From: Cochliopodium minus
Taxonomy: Eukaryota; Discosea; Himatismenida; Cochliopodiidae
Length of the DNA: 64,000 nt
Direction of reading: 5' to 3'
Assembly: GCA_024220525.1 (NCBI GenBank)
Contig: JAMYWO010000020.1
Location: 195,153 to 259,152 of the forward strand
Shown here: one piece after another, positions 1 to 10,544 of the stretch
How positions within the stretch are numbered: the first letter of the stretch is position 1
Layout: every line of letters starts with the position of its first letter
Program-made: the position numbers and the translations under genes
The notes under the pieces: generated by a model
The model's database searches: none
Told to the model about the DNA's origin: nothing
The model's input: the letters and a program-made list of their open reading frames with translations, nothing else

Positions 1-165
1 TTTATTTCAAATTTTTTATTTTTTATTTCAAATTTTTTATTTCAAATTTTTTATTTCAAATTTTTTATTTTTTATTTCAAATTTTTATTTTTATTTTTTA
101 TTTCAAATTATTATTTTTTATTTCAAATTCAAATTCAAATTTTTTATTTCAAATTTTTTATTTCA

Positions 166-199
<34 letters not shown>

Positions 200-231
200 T
201 TTTCATCATATTTTTAATTTCTCGAAAATAG
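1..231 (+). repeat. A/T minisatellite in a VPS13 intron
   Basis: The first 180 bases or so are tandem copies of a unit close to ATTTCAAATTTTTT with variable T runs, followed by plain T/A sequence to the acceptor AG at 230-231. The same unit recurs at about 1461-1560 and 36035-36090, both in VPS13 introns. The tract is the upstream intron of the exon that starts at 232. Confidence 0.85.
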
Positions 232-3200
232 TGATTTGCGGTTGAGTTACTCTTTGGAAGGAGGAGACCAAGTGTTTGGCACTATACAGACTCTAGACAA
301 AATGATCATGGTAAAATCTACGAGCAAAGGAATCACCAAGATTTTCAATTTGGTACAAGTGGCCAAAAATTCTATTGAACAAAAGAGAGGTTAAACAACT
401 AATAAAATCTTGATTAGTTTGATTTTTATTTTTATTTTATTTTTATTTTTATTTTTATTTTTTTATTTATCATATTTTTATTTATTATTTCGTTTTATTT
501 TTTATTTTAATATTTTATTTTTTGATTATTTTAACTTATTTTGTTAAATTTTCTTTTAAATTTTCATATTTTTTTTTATATTTTTAAATATTTGTTATCA
601 TTTTATTTTAAATTTTCATTATTTTACTTTTATTTTAATTTTTTATTTTATTCTATTTTATTTGTTTTTTTACATTAGGCCTTTCTTTCAATTCTCCAAC
701 TACGAGTTTGCCAACAACTGCTCCAAACATCAACAAGATAAAATTACAGTTCAACATGCCTGCATTCAGTTTCGTATTGATAAGTGATGCTCCACAAGAA
801 GTAGTAAACGCCTGGTTCGAAGATTTTCAAGTCAACATAACTAAAGGAACTTCAGAACTAGATGTTGGAGCTACATTACGTCGTATACAAGTAAATTTTA
901 AAAAAAATTCATATTTTTTTAAAAACTTTATGTTTATTTATTTTTTTATTTTATTTTATTTTATTTTATTTTATTTTATTCCATAATAAAATTATTTTAT
1001 TAATTTAAATCATTTTTTCCAAAAAATTTTAATTTATTTTATATTAATTCTTTTGTAATTTTTTTTTAACATTTTTAATTTTTTTGTTTTTTAAAGATTG
1101 ATAACATGTTACTCAATACTCCTTACGGCACAGTACTAAATTCTCTCAACAAAAATTCCAGCACTCCTTTCCTCACATTTAATTTAAACAAATCATTAGA
1201 GTATTTTATTTTTATTTTATTTTTATTTTTATTTTTTTTATTTTTTTATTTTTTTTATTTTTTTTCGTAGGTACACAAACCTCACTTATTTCAACAACAT
1301 TCAGCTCAGTCTAGAAAATTGCGTGGTTAACTTAGACGAAGCCTTTTTGACACATTTGATCTATAACATCCAAGACATCATTGATTTTTTGAATGCCCAA
1401 AAAGAAAACACATACAACCACAAAGTAAAAAATAAAATTTATTTTATTTTTTATTTTTTATTTCAAATTTTTTATTTTTTATTTCAAATTTTTATTTCAA
1501 ATTTTTTATTTCAAATTTTTATTTCAAATTTTTTTATTTCAAATTTTTATTTTTTTATTTTTTATTTTTTATTTTTATTTTTTTATTTTTTATTTTTTAT
1601 TTTTTATTTTTTATTTTTTATTTTTTAATTTTTATTTTTTATTTTAATTTTTAATTTTTTATTTTTATCTCATTTATTTTTTTTCATTCAATTTACTTTT
1701 TTTTTTTAGAACTACATTGATTTGGGAGGCTCTTCTCTCACAGACATGGTCTACGTCAAAAAATTGGATGTTGCCACGGCCAACTTGTCAGTGAGCTACA
1801 ATTCCACCAAGAAACAACAAGCCAAAAGATCTTACGATGACAAAAAAAGATTGCAAAGAATTTTGAAAATGACAAATAAATTGGTAAAAAAAACAATATT
1901 TTTTTTGAGTTTATTTTAAGTTTAATTTTTATTTTTATTTTTTTTTAAATTTTTTTAATTTGAAATCTTTATTGTTACATGTTTTACTTTTATTTTTTAT
2001 GTTTTGTATTTTTTTTTTCATTTTATTTTTATTTTTATTATTATTATTTTTATTTTTATTTTTATTTTTTATTTTTTATTTTGTGTTATTAGGTTTCTGT
2101 TGATAGAGCTCCTTTGAAATTCCCTGCATTTAATCTCAACAACAATTTCTCTCCAGTGAAAGATCTTGGGGCACTCATCAAAAAACATTACGTTTCCTCC
2201 ATCTACGGACAAGTTATGGTAATAAAATAAAATAAAAATAAAAAAATAAAACTAAAAAATAAAAAAATAAAAAAATAAAAAAATAAAAAAATAAAAAAAT
2301 AAAAAAACAATTTAATCAAAAAAAAATTTAATCTTAAAAAAAATAAAAATAAAAAATAAAAATAAAAATAATTTTTTTTAATGAAAGTATCTTCTTGGAG
2401 CAGTGATTAACCCTGTTTCTTGGTTTTCGGGAGAAAAACAGGACAGGAGAATAAGAGATCCCCGCGCAATAGGTAGAGAAAAAACAATAGATGTATATGA
2501 TGGTGTGTCAGCAGAAGGACAAAGGTGAAAAATAAAAAATGAAAAAAATTCTTTTTATTTTTATAATATATTTTCATTTTATTCTATAATATTTTTTTAT
2601 TTTTATTTTATTTTTATTATTACTTTTCAAATTTTTATTATTATTTTTTTTCTTTCTTCTACTTTTTCACATTCTTTATGATTTATTTTAATTATTTTTT
2701 TCAAATTTTGAAGTTATTAAATTTATTTTTATTTTGTTTAGGGTATTACATTCGATTGATCTTGGGAAATATAGCAATGAATCTTATATTTTTCATTATC
2801 CTTACTTGAGTTTTTCCAAAGCTTCTCATTTCATCTTGATCTCCAATTTGCATTTCATACTTCTCTCTGGATCCAACATGAAAGGTAAACAAAAATAAAA
2901 ATAATCAACAAAATAAAAAATAAAAAATAAAAATAATAAAATAAAAAATAAAACAAAAACAAAAATAATTTCAAAAACAAAATAAAAAATAAATAATAAA
3001 AATAATAAAATATGATAAAAATATAATAAAAAAATAAAAATAAAAATAATAAAATAAAAATAAAAAACGAACAAAACAACATTAAAGAACAAATAAAATA
3101 AAATAAAAAATAAAAACATTATAGAATAAAAAATAAAAATTTGATTTAAATTTCATCATTTGTTTTATTTTCATTTTAATTTTTTTTAGTTAAAGTAGAA

Positions 3201-3446
3201 TGGGCTGTTACTTGTTCTTCTATTTCTCACATCAAAAGCGCCATTGTGGGCTCTGGGTGCCAAAAAGATCAAATGGGAATATGGCTGGTCACGGACAAAG
3301 ACATCAAGCACATCCCCTCTTTCAGCGAATACCCCAATGGGATGTATCTTTGTGAGCAGAACGAAGATTTTTATGTTTATTACAAACTCCTTGATATTTT
3401 CAAAAGGGAGACAACCACAAAAAGAATTATTGCTAGAACTTTTTGA
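232..3446 (+). CDS. VPS13: VPS13 family lipid-transfer protein, 3' part
   Basis: C-terminal part of a VPS13 bridge-like lipid-transfer protein that moves lipids at membrane contact sites. Exons: 232-389, 679-890, 1097-1200, 1271-1424, 1710-1883, 2093-2218, 2388-2524, 2742-2884 and 3190-3446, ending in TGA; all junctions are GT/AG and phase-compatible. Family landmarks are the segment with IDNMLLNTPYGTVL (the usual IDNQL...PY.V motif after the SHR-BD domain), a helical stretch ending HYVSSIYGQVM, then LLGAVINPVSWFSG, and a PH-like tail (EWAVTCSSISHIKSAIVGSG). The first exon lacks a start and begins with one base of a split codon. This base completes the GG left by the last exon of the VPS13 5' part at 35992, so the two are very likely one gene separated by assembly. 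VPS13 identity is sure; the paralogue is not. Confidence 0.9.
1425..1709 (+). repeat. Low-complexity intron with TTTCAAA minisatellite
   Basis: This VPS13 intron of 285 bases is almost pure T/A. Its first half repeats the TTTATTTCAAATTTTT unit seen at the window start, and the second half is (TTTTTA)n. It has a GTAAAA donor at 1425 and a T-run plus AG acceptor. Nothing else is seen in it. Confidence 0.8.
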
Positions 3447-3776
3447 TCTCCTTAATTTTTTTTTTTTCTTCTTTAAATTATGTGTAAAAATAAAAAACAA
3501 TTATTTCTTCATTTTGTATCTATCTTTACAAAAGAAGTAAAAATGGAAATTCATTTGATGAAAAAGTTGAATTGGAATTGGATGACATAAATATATCTAC
3601 TTTTAATGCTCATATTTATTTAGGGATTAAAAAAAAAAAAATTTATTTATTTTGAACTTTATCGAAAGGTACTGAATTTGAAAGATATCATGCATTATTG
3701 TTTGTATTTTTAACCATTTCTTCATCTGATACCATTTTTGCAATTAAAAAATAATAAAAAAAAATAGAAAAGAAAA
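3447..3776. other. Intergenic, AT-rich, no gene seen
   Basis: About 330 bases between the VPS13 stop and the next start on the same strand. It holds T runs and a few short open stretches but nothing with coding character on either strand. It must contain the VPS13 3' UTR and the promoter of the downstream gene; no specific element could be recognised. Confidence 0.5.
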
Positions 3777-4584
3777 ATGAAAAACCCTTTTCATGTTGAA
3801 TATAAAGAGGTTCCTGATTTTTGGGATTCAGATTTTAATGGAAGCTTCAAATCTGCAAAATTGGCAATGAAACAAAGACAAAGAGAGAGCAACATCTCTA
3901 CAACTGAAGTTAAATTGTTGAGAGAAGATATTAAGGACTGTTATTTGAAATCCAGGGCAAATTATAAAAAAGATTGCTCTAATCTCGTCAAACAATATTT
4001 TTTGAGAATCAACAATAGAGATAAATTGCCAAAGCTCGTAATAAAAAAATCATCCCAAAAAATATATTCATATTATCTTCTCAGATCACAATATCTTTGA
4101 ATAATAATTTTATATTCAGATATATAAAAATTAATATTTTACCTATTAACAAATATTATCAAGAGATTCCATAAATATCCTAATAACTTGAATCACATTT
4201 TATCAAAGCATATCAAAAATATAAATCTCTTCTCTTTTTAAAATATCAACGATTCAACCATCATTATTATTAAAGAACTTTACAAAAAGTGCATTAAAAA
4301 TTAAAGGAATTGTTTATGACCAATTATTCCCAAAAATAAATCAAAAATACAACTTCAAAGAAACATTCTCAAATTTAAAATCTATCTTTATTCATATTGT
4401 TTTTTCTCGATTCATTTTTTAATACTTTTTCTCAAAGGATGATGAAACATCTGTATCAAGATTAAGAGTAACCCCTGATGGATCTACAGTTATGATTAGA
4501 GAAGAAGATAACACAATTAAGGCTATCAAAAACCCAAACTGGCAAAAATATCAACCATTCGCCTTTTACACTTACGACAAATAA
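3777..4584 (+). CDS. NDUFB10: Complex I PDSW/NDUFB10-like subunit
   Basis: Probable accessory subunit of mitochondrial NADH:ubiquinone oxidoreductase. Exon 1 (3777-4037, 87 codons) starts MKNPFHVEYKEVPDF and carries REDIKDCYLKSRANYKKDC followed by NLVKQYF. This matches the family signature of a Cys-Tyr motif, about a dozen residues, a second Cys, then LVxQY, as in plant PDSW (recalled, not searched). The second exon (4438-4584) follows a 400-base intron in phase 0 and gives a 48-residue tail ending FAFYTYDK. That junction rests only on GT/AG and phase, so the C-terminus is less certain than the core. Total 135 residues, slightly longer than plant homologues of roughly 105. No N-terminal targeting peptide is evident, as is usual for this subunit. 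Confidence 0.6.
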
Positions 4585-4764
4585 AAACAAACACCAAACA
4601 AAAATAAATTAAAGTATTAAATAAAACAAGTTTGTGATCTAATAACATTTTTTTTTAATTAATTTTTTTTTAATTTATTTATTTTTTATTTTTTTTATTA
4701 TCGTTTGTTCAAAATAATTCTTTTTATATTTTTTCGTTTGTGCAAAAAAAAAAGAAAGAAAGAA

Positions 4765-6910
4765 TTAGTTTCCAGTAGTAGGTTTCTTTTTCATTTCCTT
4801 GATACCTACAATAAAAATAAAACGGAAAAAAAATAAAAAATAAATAAAAAATAAATGAATAAATAAAAATTTTTACAACTAGGACAGTAAGGCTTGTTTC
4901 CTCTACAAGCATATCCAGTACTTATATTAGCTTTACATTTAAAACAAACAAAACAGGTTGGATGATACTTTTGTCCCAGTGCGGACAAAAACTGGGAGGT
5001 GATCATCTCTCCGCAGTTACCACAAGGCTCCGCGAACGTGGAGATGGCACATCCTTTACAGTAAGGAACGCCGCCCTTTTCCGCGAACGGGACTCCTACC
5101 AAGCTAGAACTACACTTGTTACAACGATAACACTCGTCATGATAATAACTCCCTAATTAAAAAAAAATTTTTAAAAAAAAATTAAAAATCAAAAATCAAA
5201 CAAAAAAAATTATTTTATTCAAAAAAAAAAAGGTTTTACCTTTATAACTTAATGCATTACCATTAATTTCTTTGTTACACATACTACAGAGGATGTTTTC
5301 ATCATCAATGTTGGTGCTTATGTTGATCATATCCTTTTTGAGCTCTTCACGTTCAGTGTCAAGTTCATTTTTTGTGTTGTTTGTGTTTGTATTGTCATTA
5401 GTTTGTTGAGGGGTGTTGTTTGTGTTTTGTTGGTTTGGATTTTTTATTGGGTTTGGAAATGGTGTTTTTTTAACTTTTAAAAAAATTAAAAAGTAAAAAA
5501 ATATTAAAAAATTTAAAAAAAAATTAAAAAATTATTACCTTTTACAAATTTTTTTGGAATTTTGTTTGTGATTTCTTTGTTTAATTTGTTGATCAAATCT
5601 TTGTTTGGATTAACTTTCTCAGGAGGTGGATGGACCTTCTCGGGAGGATGATCAACATTCTTGGCCAAGTTGTTGTTCTTGAAAGGCTGCTTGACCTTGA
5701 GAGGAAGATGGTTCTGGCCTTCTTGCTTAACCGGGTTGTTAACAGGGGCTATCTTAACAGGAGGAACTTGAGTGTTAGTTTTGACGGGGATGTTAAGTTT
5801 ATCATTGGAAGTGTTAATTTTATTTTTTAAAGGAGGAACATTAAGTTTTTCATGAGAAGTGTTATTAACATTATTATTATTATTGAGATTATTATTTTTA
5901 TTATGTTCCACAAGAGGAGATTTATTTTCTACTGGGGTTGGTTTGGGTATGTTGGGAGTAGATTCTTTCGGAGGAGTGTTTTCGGGAGGAGTGTTCCTTC
6001 TTTCCGGCATAGGACTTCCGAAATCGTCTTCGATCTCAGGTGGAGGAGAGGGAGGTCTCTTAGGAGGAGGCATGTTAGGTTTCACGCTATTCAAATTTTT
6101 GGGGCGGGAGATAATTTTGGTTTTATTTTTTGGCTCGGAATCTGTTGATCCAGATAGTTCTTCTTCTGATCCATTGATATTTATTTCTTCATTAGATACA
6201 TTTTTCTCATCAAGATAATCGTCCAAAAAAGAGCTTGCCTCACGGTTATTGAGGTGAATAGAGCTCAAAGTATTAAGACTGCTGCTGGTGAGATTGTCCA
6301 AACCGGAAATATTGATGTCATTATTATTACTATTTTTCATTGCTTTGTTGTTAGAAAACAAATTCTCGGTGTTTCTCGAAACTCGGTTCATGAAAGTCTC
6401 GTTGTCATTTGACAACTTGTTCTTTCCCAAATCGCTCTCCGATTTTTTCTTCTTGAAGAAAGACAACAAACCCTTTTCCTTACGAGTGGAAACTCTTCCC
6501 AGCTTAGAATCACCCAATAAATGTGCGGACTTTTGATATTCGTTGATCTCATTCAAAATTTTGTTTTTCTCTTCACTTGTGTTGAAGGTGAGCTTTCTTT
6601 TGTCCTTCCCCCTCACCACTTGTATTTCTATCGCATTTCTAATTCCGCTCGTATCAGATATCTCGATCACAGAAATGTCTGTTAAGGGATATTGAACTAC
6701 TTTCTTTTTGGAAGCCAACACAATTAGATCGTTGAACAAAATCATCGTTTTCTCTTCTTGTTTCTTTTTGTCCACCTCTGTTACGGATGTTTCATGTACG
6801 ATCCTTCTCCATTCTACCACCAACCCCTCCATTTTGTATGTGACAGACATTTCCACCAGTTTGATGAGATGTTCCACCACTTTTTTCTTTTCTTCAATGT
6901 ACTCTGAAAC
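4765..6910 (-). CDS. RhoGEF-type PH protein with two LIM domains, 5' truncated
   Basis: Exons on the minus strand: 6910-5539, 5473-5240, 5152-4877 and 4805-4765. The first exon opens with a helix (VSEYIEEKKKVVEHLIKLVEM) typical of the end of a DH domain. A PH-like domain follows (LFNDLIVLASKKK..., about residues 40-120), then a long Pro/Asn/Ser-rich linker with PPP and PPEKVHPPPEK motifs, and two LIM domains. LIM1 runs from CSMC through HDECYRCNKC to YCKGC. LIM2 runs from CGNCGE through HPTCFVCFKC to CPSC, whose last Cys codon is split by an intron. The tail is IKEMKKKPTTGN. The phase 1 link between the linker exon and the LIM exon makes this one gene. It would activate a Rho/Rac GTPase and tether to cytoskeletal partners through LIM. 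The DH catalytic part is missing because the upstream intron runs into the ambiguous base at 6928. Confidence 0.78.
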
Positions 6911-6927
6911 CTTTTTTTGAAGGAAAA

Positions 6928-6928
6928 N
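6928..6928. other. Ambiguous base at a probable assembly join
   Basis: A single n lies where one gene's intron (RhoGEF-LIM, upstream side) meets another gene's intron (importin-alpha, downstream side) on the same strand. Both genes lose their continuation here, so this looks like an artificial join inside A/T repeats. Confidence 0.7.
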
Positions 6929-7115
6929 AAAAATAAAAAATAAAAAATAAAAAATAAAAAATAAAAAATAAAAAATAAAAAATAAAAAATAAAAAATAAA
7001 AATTACTGAATTAAAATAAATAAATATTTAAAAAAAAAAATTGAAGAAATAAAAAATAAAATATGAAAAAATAAAAATTAAAAAAAATAATTTTAAAAAT
7101 AAAAGACGGGTTTGC
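6929..7115. repeat. (AAAAAT)n intronic tract
   Basis: Regular AAAAAT repeat immediately to the right of the ambiguous base, then irregular A/T sequence up to the importin-alpha exon. On the minus strand it reads as a T-rich intron. The importin donor here reads ACAG followed by GCAAAC, a GC-type donor. Confidence 0.7.
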
Positions 7116-8535
7116 CTGTTACAACTTCGTCATCATTTTGGCTGTCCAATAGGTAACCGAAGTAAGGCAAAAACACAGAGACATCTCTGAAGTTAGGTTT
7201 TGGTTTGCCTCTGCACAAATTGGAAACTATCAAAAAAAAAAAACCAAAATCAAAAATAAGATTAAAAATAAAAATAAAAAAAATGTTTAATAAAAAAATA
7301 AAAAAATAAAATAATAAAATAATAAAATAATAAAAATAATTAATAAAAAAAAAAAATAAAAAAAAATATTAAAAATAATAAATAAAATAAAATTTACCTG
7401 CCCACGAAGTATTTCTTTTTTTTTTTTTTTTGGAAATAATTAGATAATTGGAAATAATTTGTTTTTCTGTTGTCTTACCTCAACACTGAGATGTTTTTGG
7501 ATTTGAAGAGGGGAAGAATGTTGTCAATTGCTCCCGAGCTAATCAGGTAATCTCTTGACTTTGGGGAATCTTTAAAAGTGAAAAATAAAAAGAATAAAAA
7601 AATATTATAATAAAAAAAAAAATGAAAATGAAAAGAAAAAATAAAAAATGAAATAATGATTAGAAAAAATTTATGAAATAAAAAATAATCGAAAATAATT
7701 TTTTTACCTCCTGCAATATTTCCTTCATTTTTTTTTAAAATAAAAAATATATTTTCCAAATTCATTAGAATTTAAATAATACCAAGAGCCCATATCGCTT
7801 TTTTTTTTAAAATTTATTTTAGAAATTTCAATTTTAAAGAAAGTTTTTTAGAATGGATTTTTTTTTTTATACCTTGAATGACCACTTCTTCATTGTCGTA
7901 TTTCAAAAGATCAATGAATCTAGGTACGGCTCCTTTTTCTATCAAAAAATTTGTTTGTGAAGATGATCCTGATGCAATGTTCTACATATAAAAAAAAAAA
8001 AAATTTAAAGAGAAATTTTGTTTTCAGAAATTTTGTTTCAGAGAAATTTTTTTGAGTGATATTTTTTTTTTTTACTGTTAATGCCCATGCTGATTCGAAT
8101 TGGAGTTGGGAGTTGTTGCTTGAGAGGAATGATATCAATCTTGGAACCACTCCTGTGTTTATCACCTAAAATATTGTTAAAATGTATTCATCTTGTTGGA
8201 AAAAATTGATTATTGTTTCTCTGAAAATTCTAAAAAAAAAATATTTTACATGTGTCGATTATTATTTTGTTTATTTTAATTTTACTTCTTGTATGGGTGG
8301 ATTTGTTTCTATTGTATAAATGAATTGAGTGAATATTTTTTTTGCAATAATATTTTCTTTTTTATTATTCTATTTTACCTATTGAAAGCAATTTTCTTAG
8401 ATTCTTTGCACATTCCAATTGTATTTCTTCATTATCTAAGAGAATTTCAGTTGTCCATTTCACTATTTTTGTAATATGAGAAATTTTGTGTCCTATAATT
8501 TGAGTTATTAAAATACCTATTGAATCTTGATTCAT
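7116..8535 (-). CDS. Importin-alpha (armadillo repeats), 3' truncated
   Basis: Nuclear import adaptor that binds classical NLS cargo. Minus-strand exons: 8535-8517, 8462-8379, 8308-8286, 8165-8076, 7981-7873, 7797-7783, 7722-7708, 7569-7479, 7414-7398 and 7226-7116. All join in phase into a clear armadillo array with landmarks NLRKLLSIETNPPIQE, QLQFESAWALTNIASG, EKGAVPRFIDLL, WALGNIAGDSPKSRD, NTSWAVSNLCRGKPKP and FGYLLDSQNDDEVV. Conserved WxxxN pairs that contact the NLS are present. Several exons are tiny (15, 15, 17, 19 and 23 bases). The message stops after the fourth repeat or so at an intron abutting the ambiguous base at 6928, so the second half is absent. The first ATG found leaves no importin-beta-binding domain; an upstream exon may have been missed. 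Confidence 0.9.
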
Positions 8536-8702
8536 TTCTTTCTGATTATTTATCCAAATTAAATTTTGCGCTCTTTTTTTTTTATTTATATAAATATTTC
8601 AATTTTTCAGTTTCTCAATAAAAAATTTGAAAAATATTTCTTAGAAGATATTTTACAAAAAAAGAATATTCAAAAGTAATTTCATTATTAAAACCATTTC
8701 TT

Positions 8703-10387
8703 TTATTTATCTATGTAAATTATCTTTTTGTAAGATTTGGAACATTCTTTGCTACAATATCTGTGATTAGGAGATCTTGGCTGCATTCTGCAGTGAAGAC
8801 AGAATTTGTCCTCTTCACATTCCCTCCGAACATTAATTTTGCCACACTCCTTACTACAATATCTAAAACCTTTATTTTTTGGCTTCAGTTTACATACAAA
8901 GCACAAATCTTCCTCTATAAAATAAAGCTTTAAATTTAAAATAAAAGAAGTTGAAGTTTACCATTTTGATTCAAGTTTTTAAATTCCCCACAATATTTGC
9001 TGCAAAAATTATATCCTTTATTTCTTGGTTTTATTTTACAATTTAAACACATTTCTAAAATAATTTGAGGAAAATTAACAACCAGAAAAAAAAAATATCA
9101 AAAATTAACCTATCTTGGGAGTTGTTTGATAGATCTTTTTATCTGGTAAAACAATGGCAGTAAGACTATTCTCTTTATTTCCTCCAGAAGTGTCAATTCT
9201 TATTTGATAGTCTTCATCTTCGAATATTTGATCTGTTTGAATGTGAACATGACCAGAAACAATAATTTTCTTCAAGTCTTTGTGTTTCTTGAAATCTCTA
9301 CCATAAATAGCGAAAGGATGAAATAATGTGAAATTTCTATTTACAATAATCTTTTTTTTAAAAATAAAACATTAAAATAAAAATAAAAAATCAATAAACA
9401 ACTTTTGTTTACTTCCATCTGATCTTTTAAAGACTGTTTATAGTCTATCCCCGCATGTATGAAGATATAGTTGGTATGTTCTATCGCCCAATGGCATTCT
9501 TTCAAAAAGTTTTTGTGAGTTTCGGGCATTTTTTCCAAAAACTCTTCCCTACTCTCATATCCACCATTTGAAACTCCTTTTTAATAATTTTTGGAAATCA
9601 AAATAAAAGATTAATTTTTTTAAAAAGATTTTGAAAGATTCTTTTTAAATATTTGAAAAGATTTTGAAAGATTCTAATTTTTTTTTCCATTTACCATATG
9701 AATCAAATGTTGGTTTACTATAATGTTGATAAAATCTGTATTCTCCATACTCAAATCCTAATTAAAATAAAAACTATCAAGTTATATTTCTAACAAAGAA
9801 TTTGTTCGTCTAATTAACCTTTGTAATGTACATCTATTTCTTTTTTAAATCTCCACTTTAACAAATCGTTCATTCTCCATGTAGATTTGTAGTTAAATTC
9901 TTCGGGTACTTTGAAGAGTCCCAAGTACAAACAAAGCCTCAGATCATGGTTTCCCAACAAAAAATGAGTTTTGTTTTTCGGCCTTTTTTCTTTCAAGTTT
10001 ATCATCCATTCTATAAGTCCTTTAGTGTTTTCTCCTTTATCACAATAATCTCCAAGAAACACGACTTCATGTTCTAGAATAGTTTTGAAGAGAAATGTTA
10101 AATTCCCCGCTTTGTAAATTTTAATTTAATTTTATTTACCACTTAAATCATGTATATTTTTCTCCAAAAGTTCCCATAATTCTATAACTGATTCTGATCA
10201 ACATTTATCATCATGTTTATTTCTAATTCCTTTATATTATCTTACCCACTTTTGAATTGAAAGAAATAAAAATTTTATTTGAAGGGATTTTTTTTTATTT
10301 ACAATTTCCATGAGTATCCCCAATGGCTATAACCTTTCCTTCCAATTGTTTCAATCTATTATCCACACTATATTTTTCCTCCAACAT
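8703..10387 (-). CDS. Calcineurin-like metallophosphatase with C-terminal triple zinc finger
   Basis: Eight exons: 10387-10303, 10187-10140, 10073-9819, 9757-9695, 9576-9413, 9350-9110, 9054-8962 and 8914-8703; 386 residues. The N-terminal 280 residues hold every metallophosphoesterase motif in order: IGDTHGNF, FLGDYCDKG, LLGNHD, YIFIHAGID and VSGHVHIQ, so a two-metal active site is predicted. A typical final strand follows (DTSGGNKENSLTAIVL). The next exon, joined in phase 1, begins the first of three repeated modules of the form CxxC(K/R)xxPxxxxxxx(F/Y)CSxxC, at CLNCKIKPRNKGYNFCS, CFVCKLKPKNKGFRYCS and CLHCRMQPRSPNHRYCS. The modules could bind nucleic acid or protein. The phosphatase resembles PPP-like Ser/Thr phosphatases; the substrate is unknown. 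The gene is divergent from the Rab gene at 10545. Confidence 0.85.
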
Positions 10388-10544
10388 TTTTTTTTTAAAT
10401 AAAAAATTTCTAAAAGAAATTTGTTTGAAATGATTTATATTTTTCATTCATCCTTCATTGTTCCAATGGCCAATCTTTCTAAATTCTTTCATTTACAACC
10501 ACCAAACATCATTCAAAAAAAAAAAAAAATAGAGGAAGATACAA
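10388..10544. promoter_or_regulatory. Short bidirectional intergenic promoter region
   Basis: Only 157 bases separate the divergent starts of the metallophosphatase and the first Rab gene. Both promoters must fit here or overlap the 5' ends. It contains a relatively GC-containing patch (about 10455-10510) and an A run just before the Rab ATG. No known motif is recognisable. Confidence 0.4.

Noticed and set aside
2826-3119. Hydrophobic minus-strand frames with many Phe and Tyr
   Set aside because: They are translations of A/T intron repeat opposite VPS13 exons.
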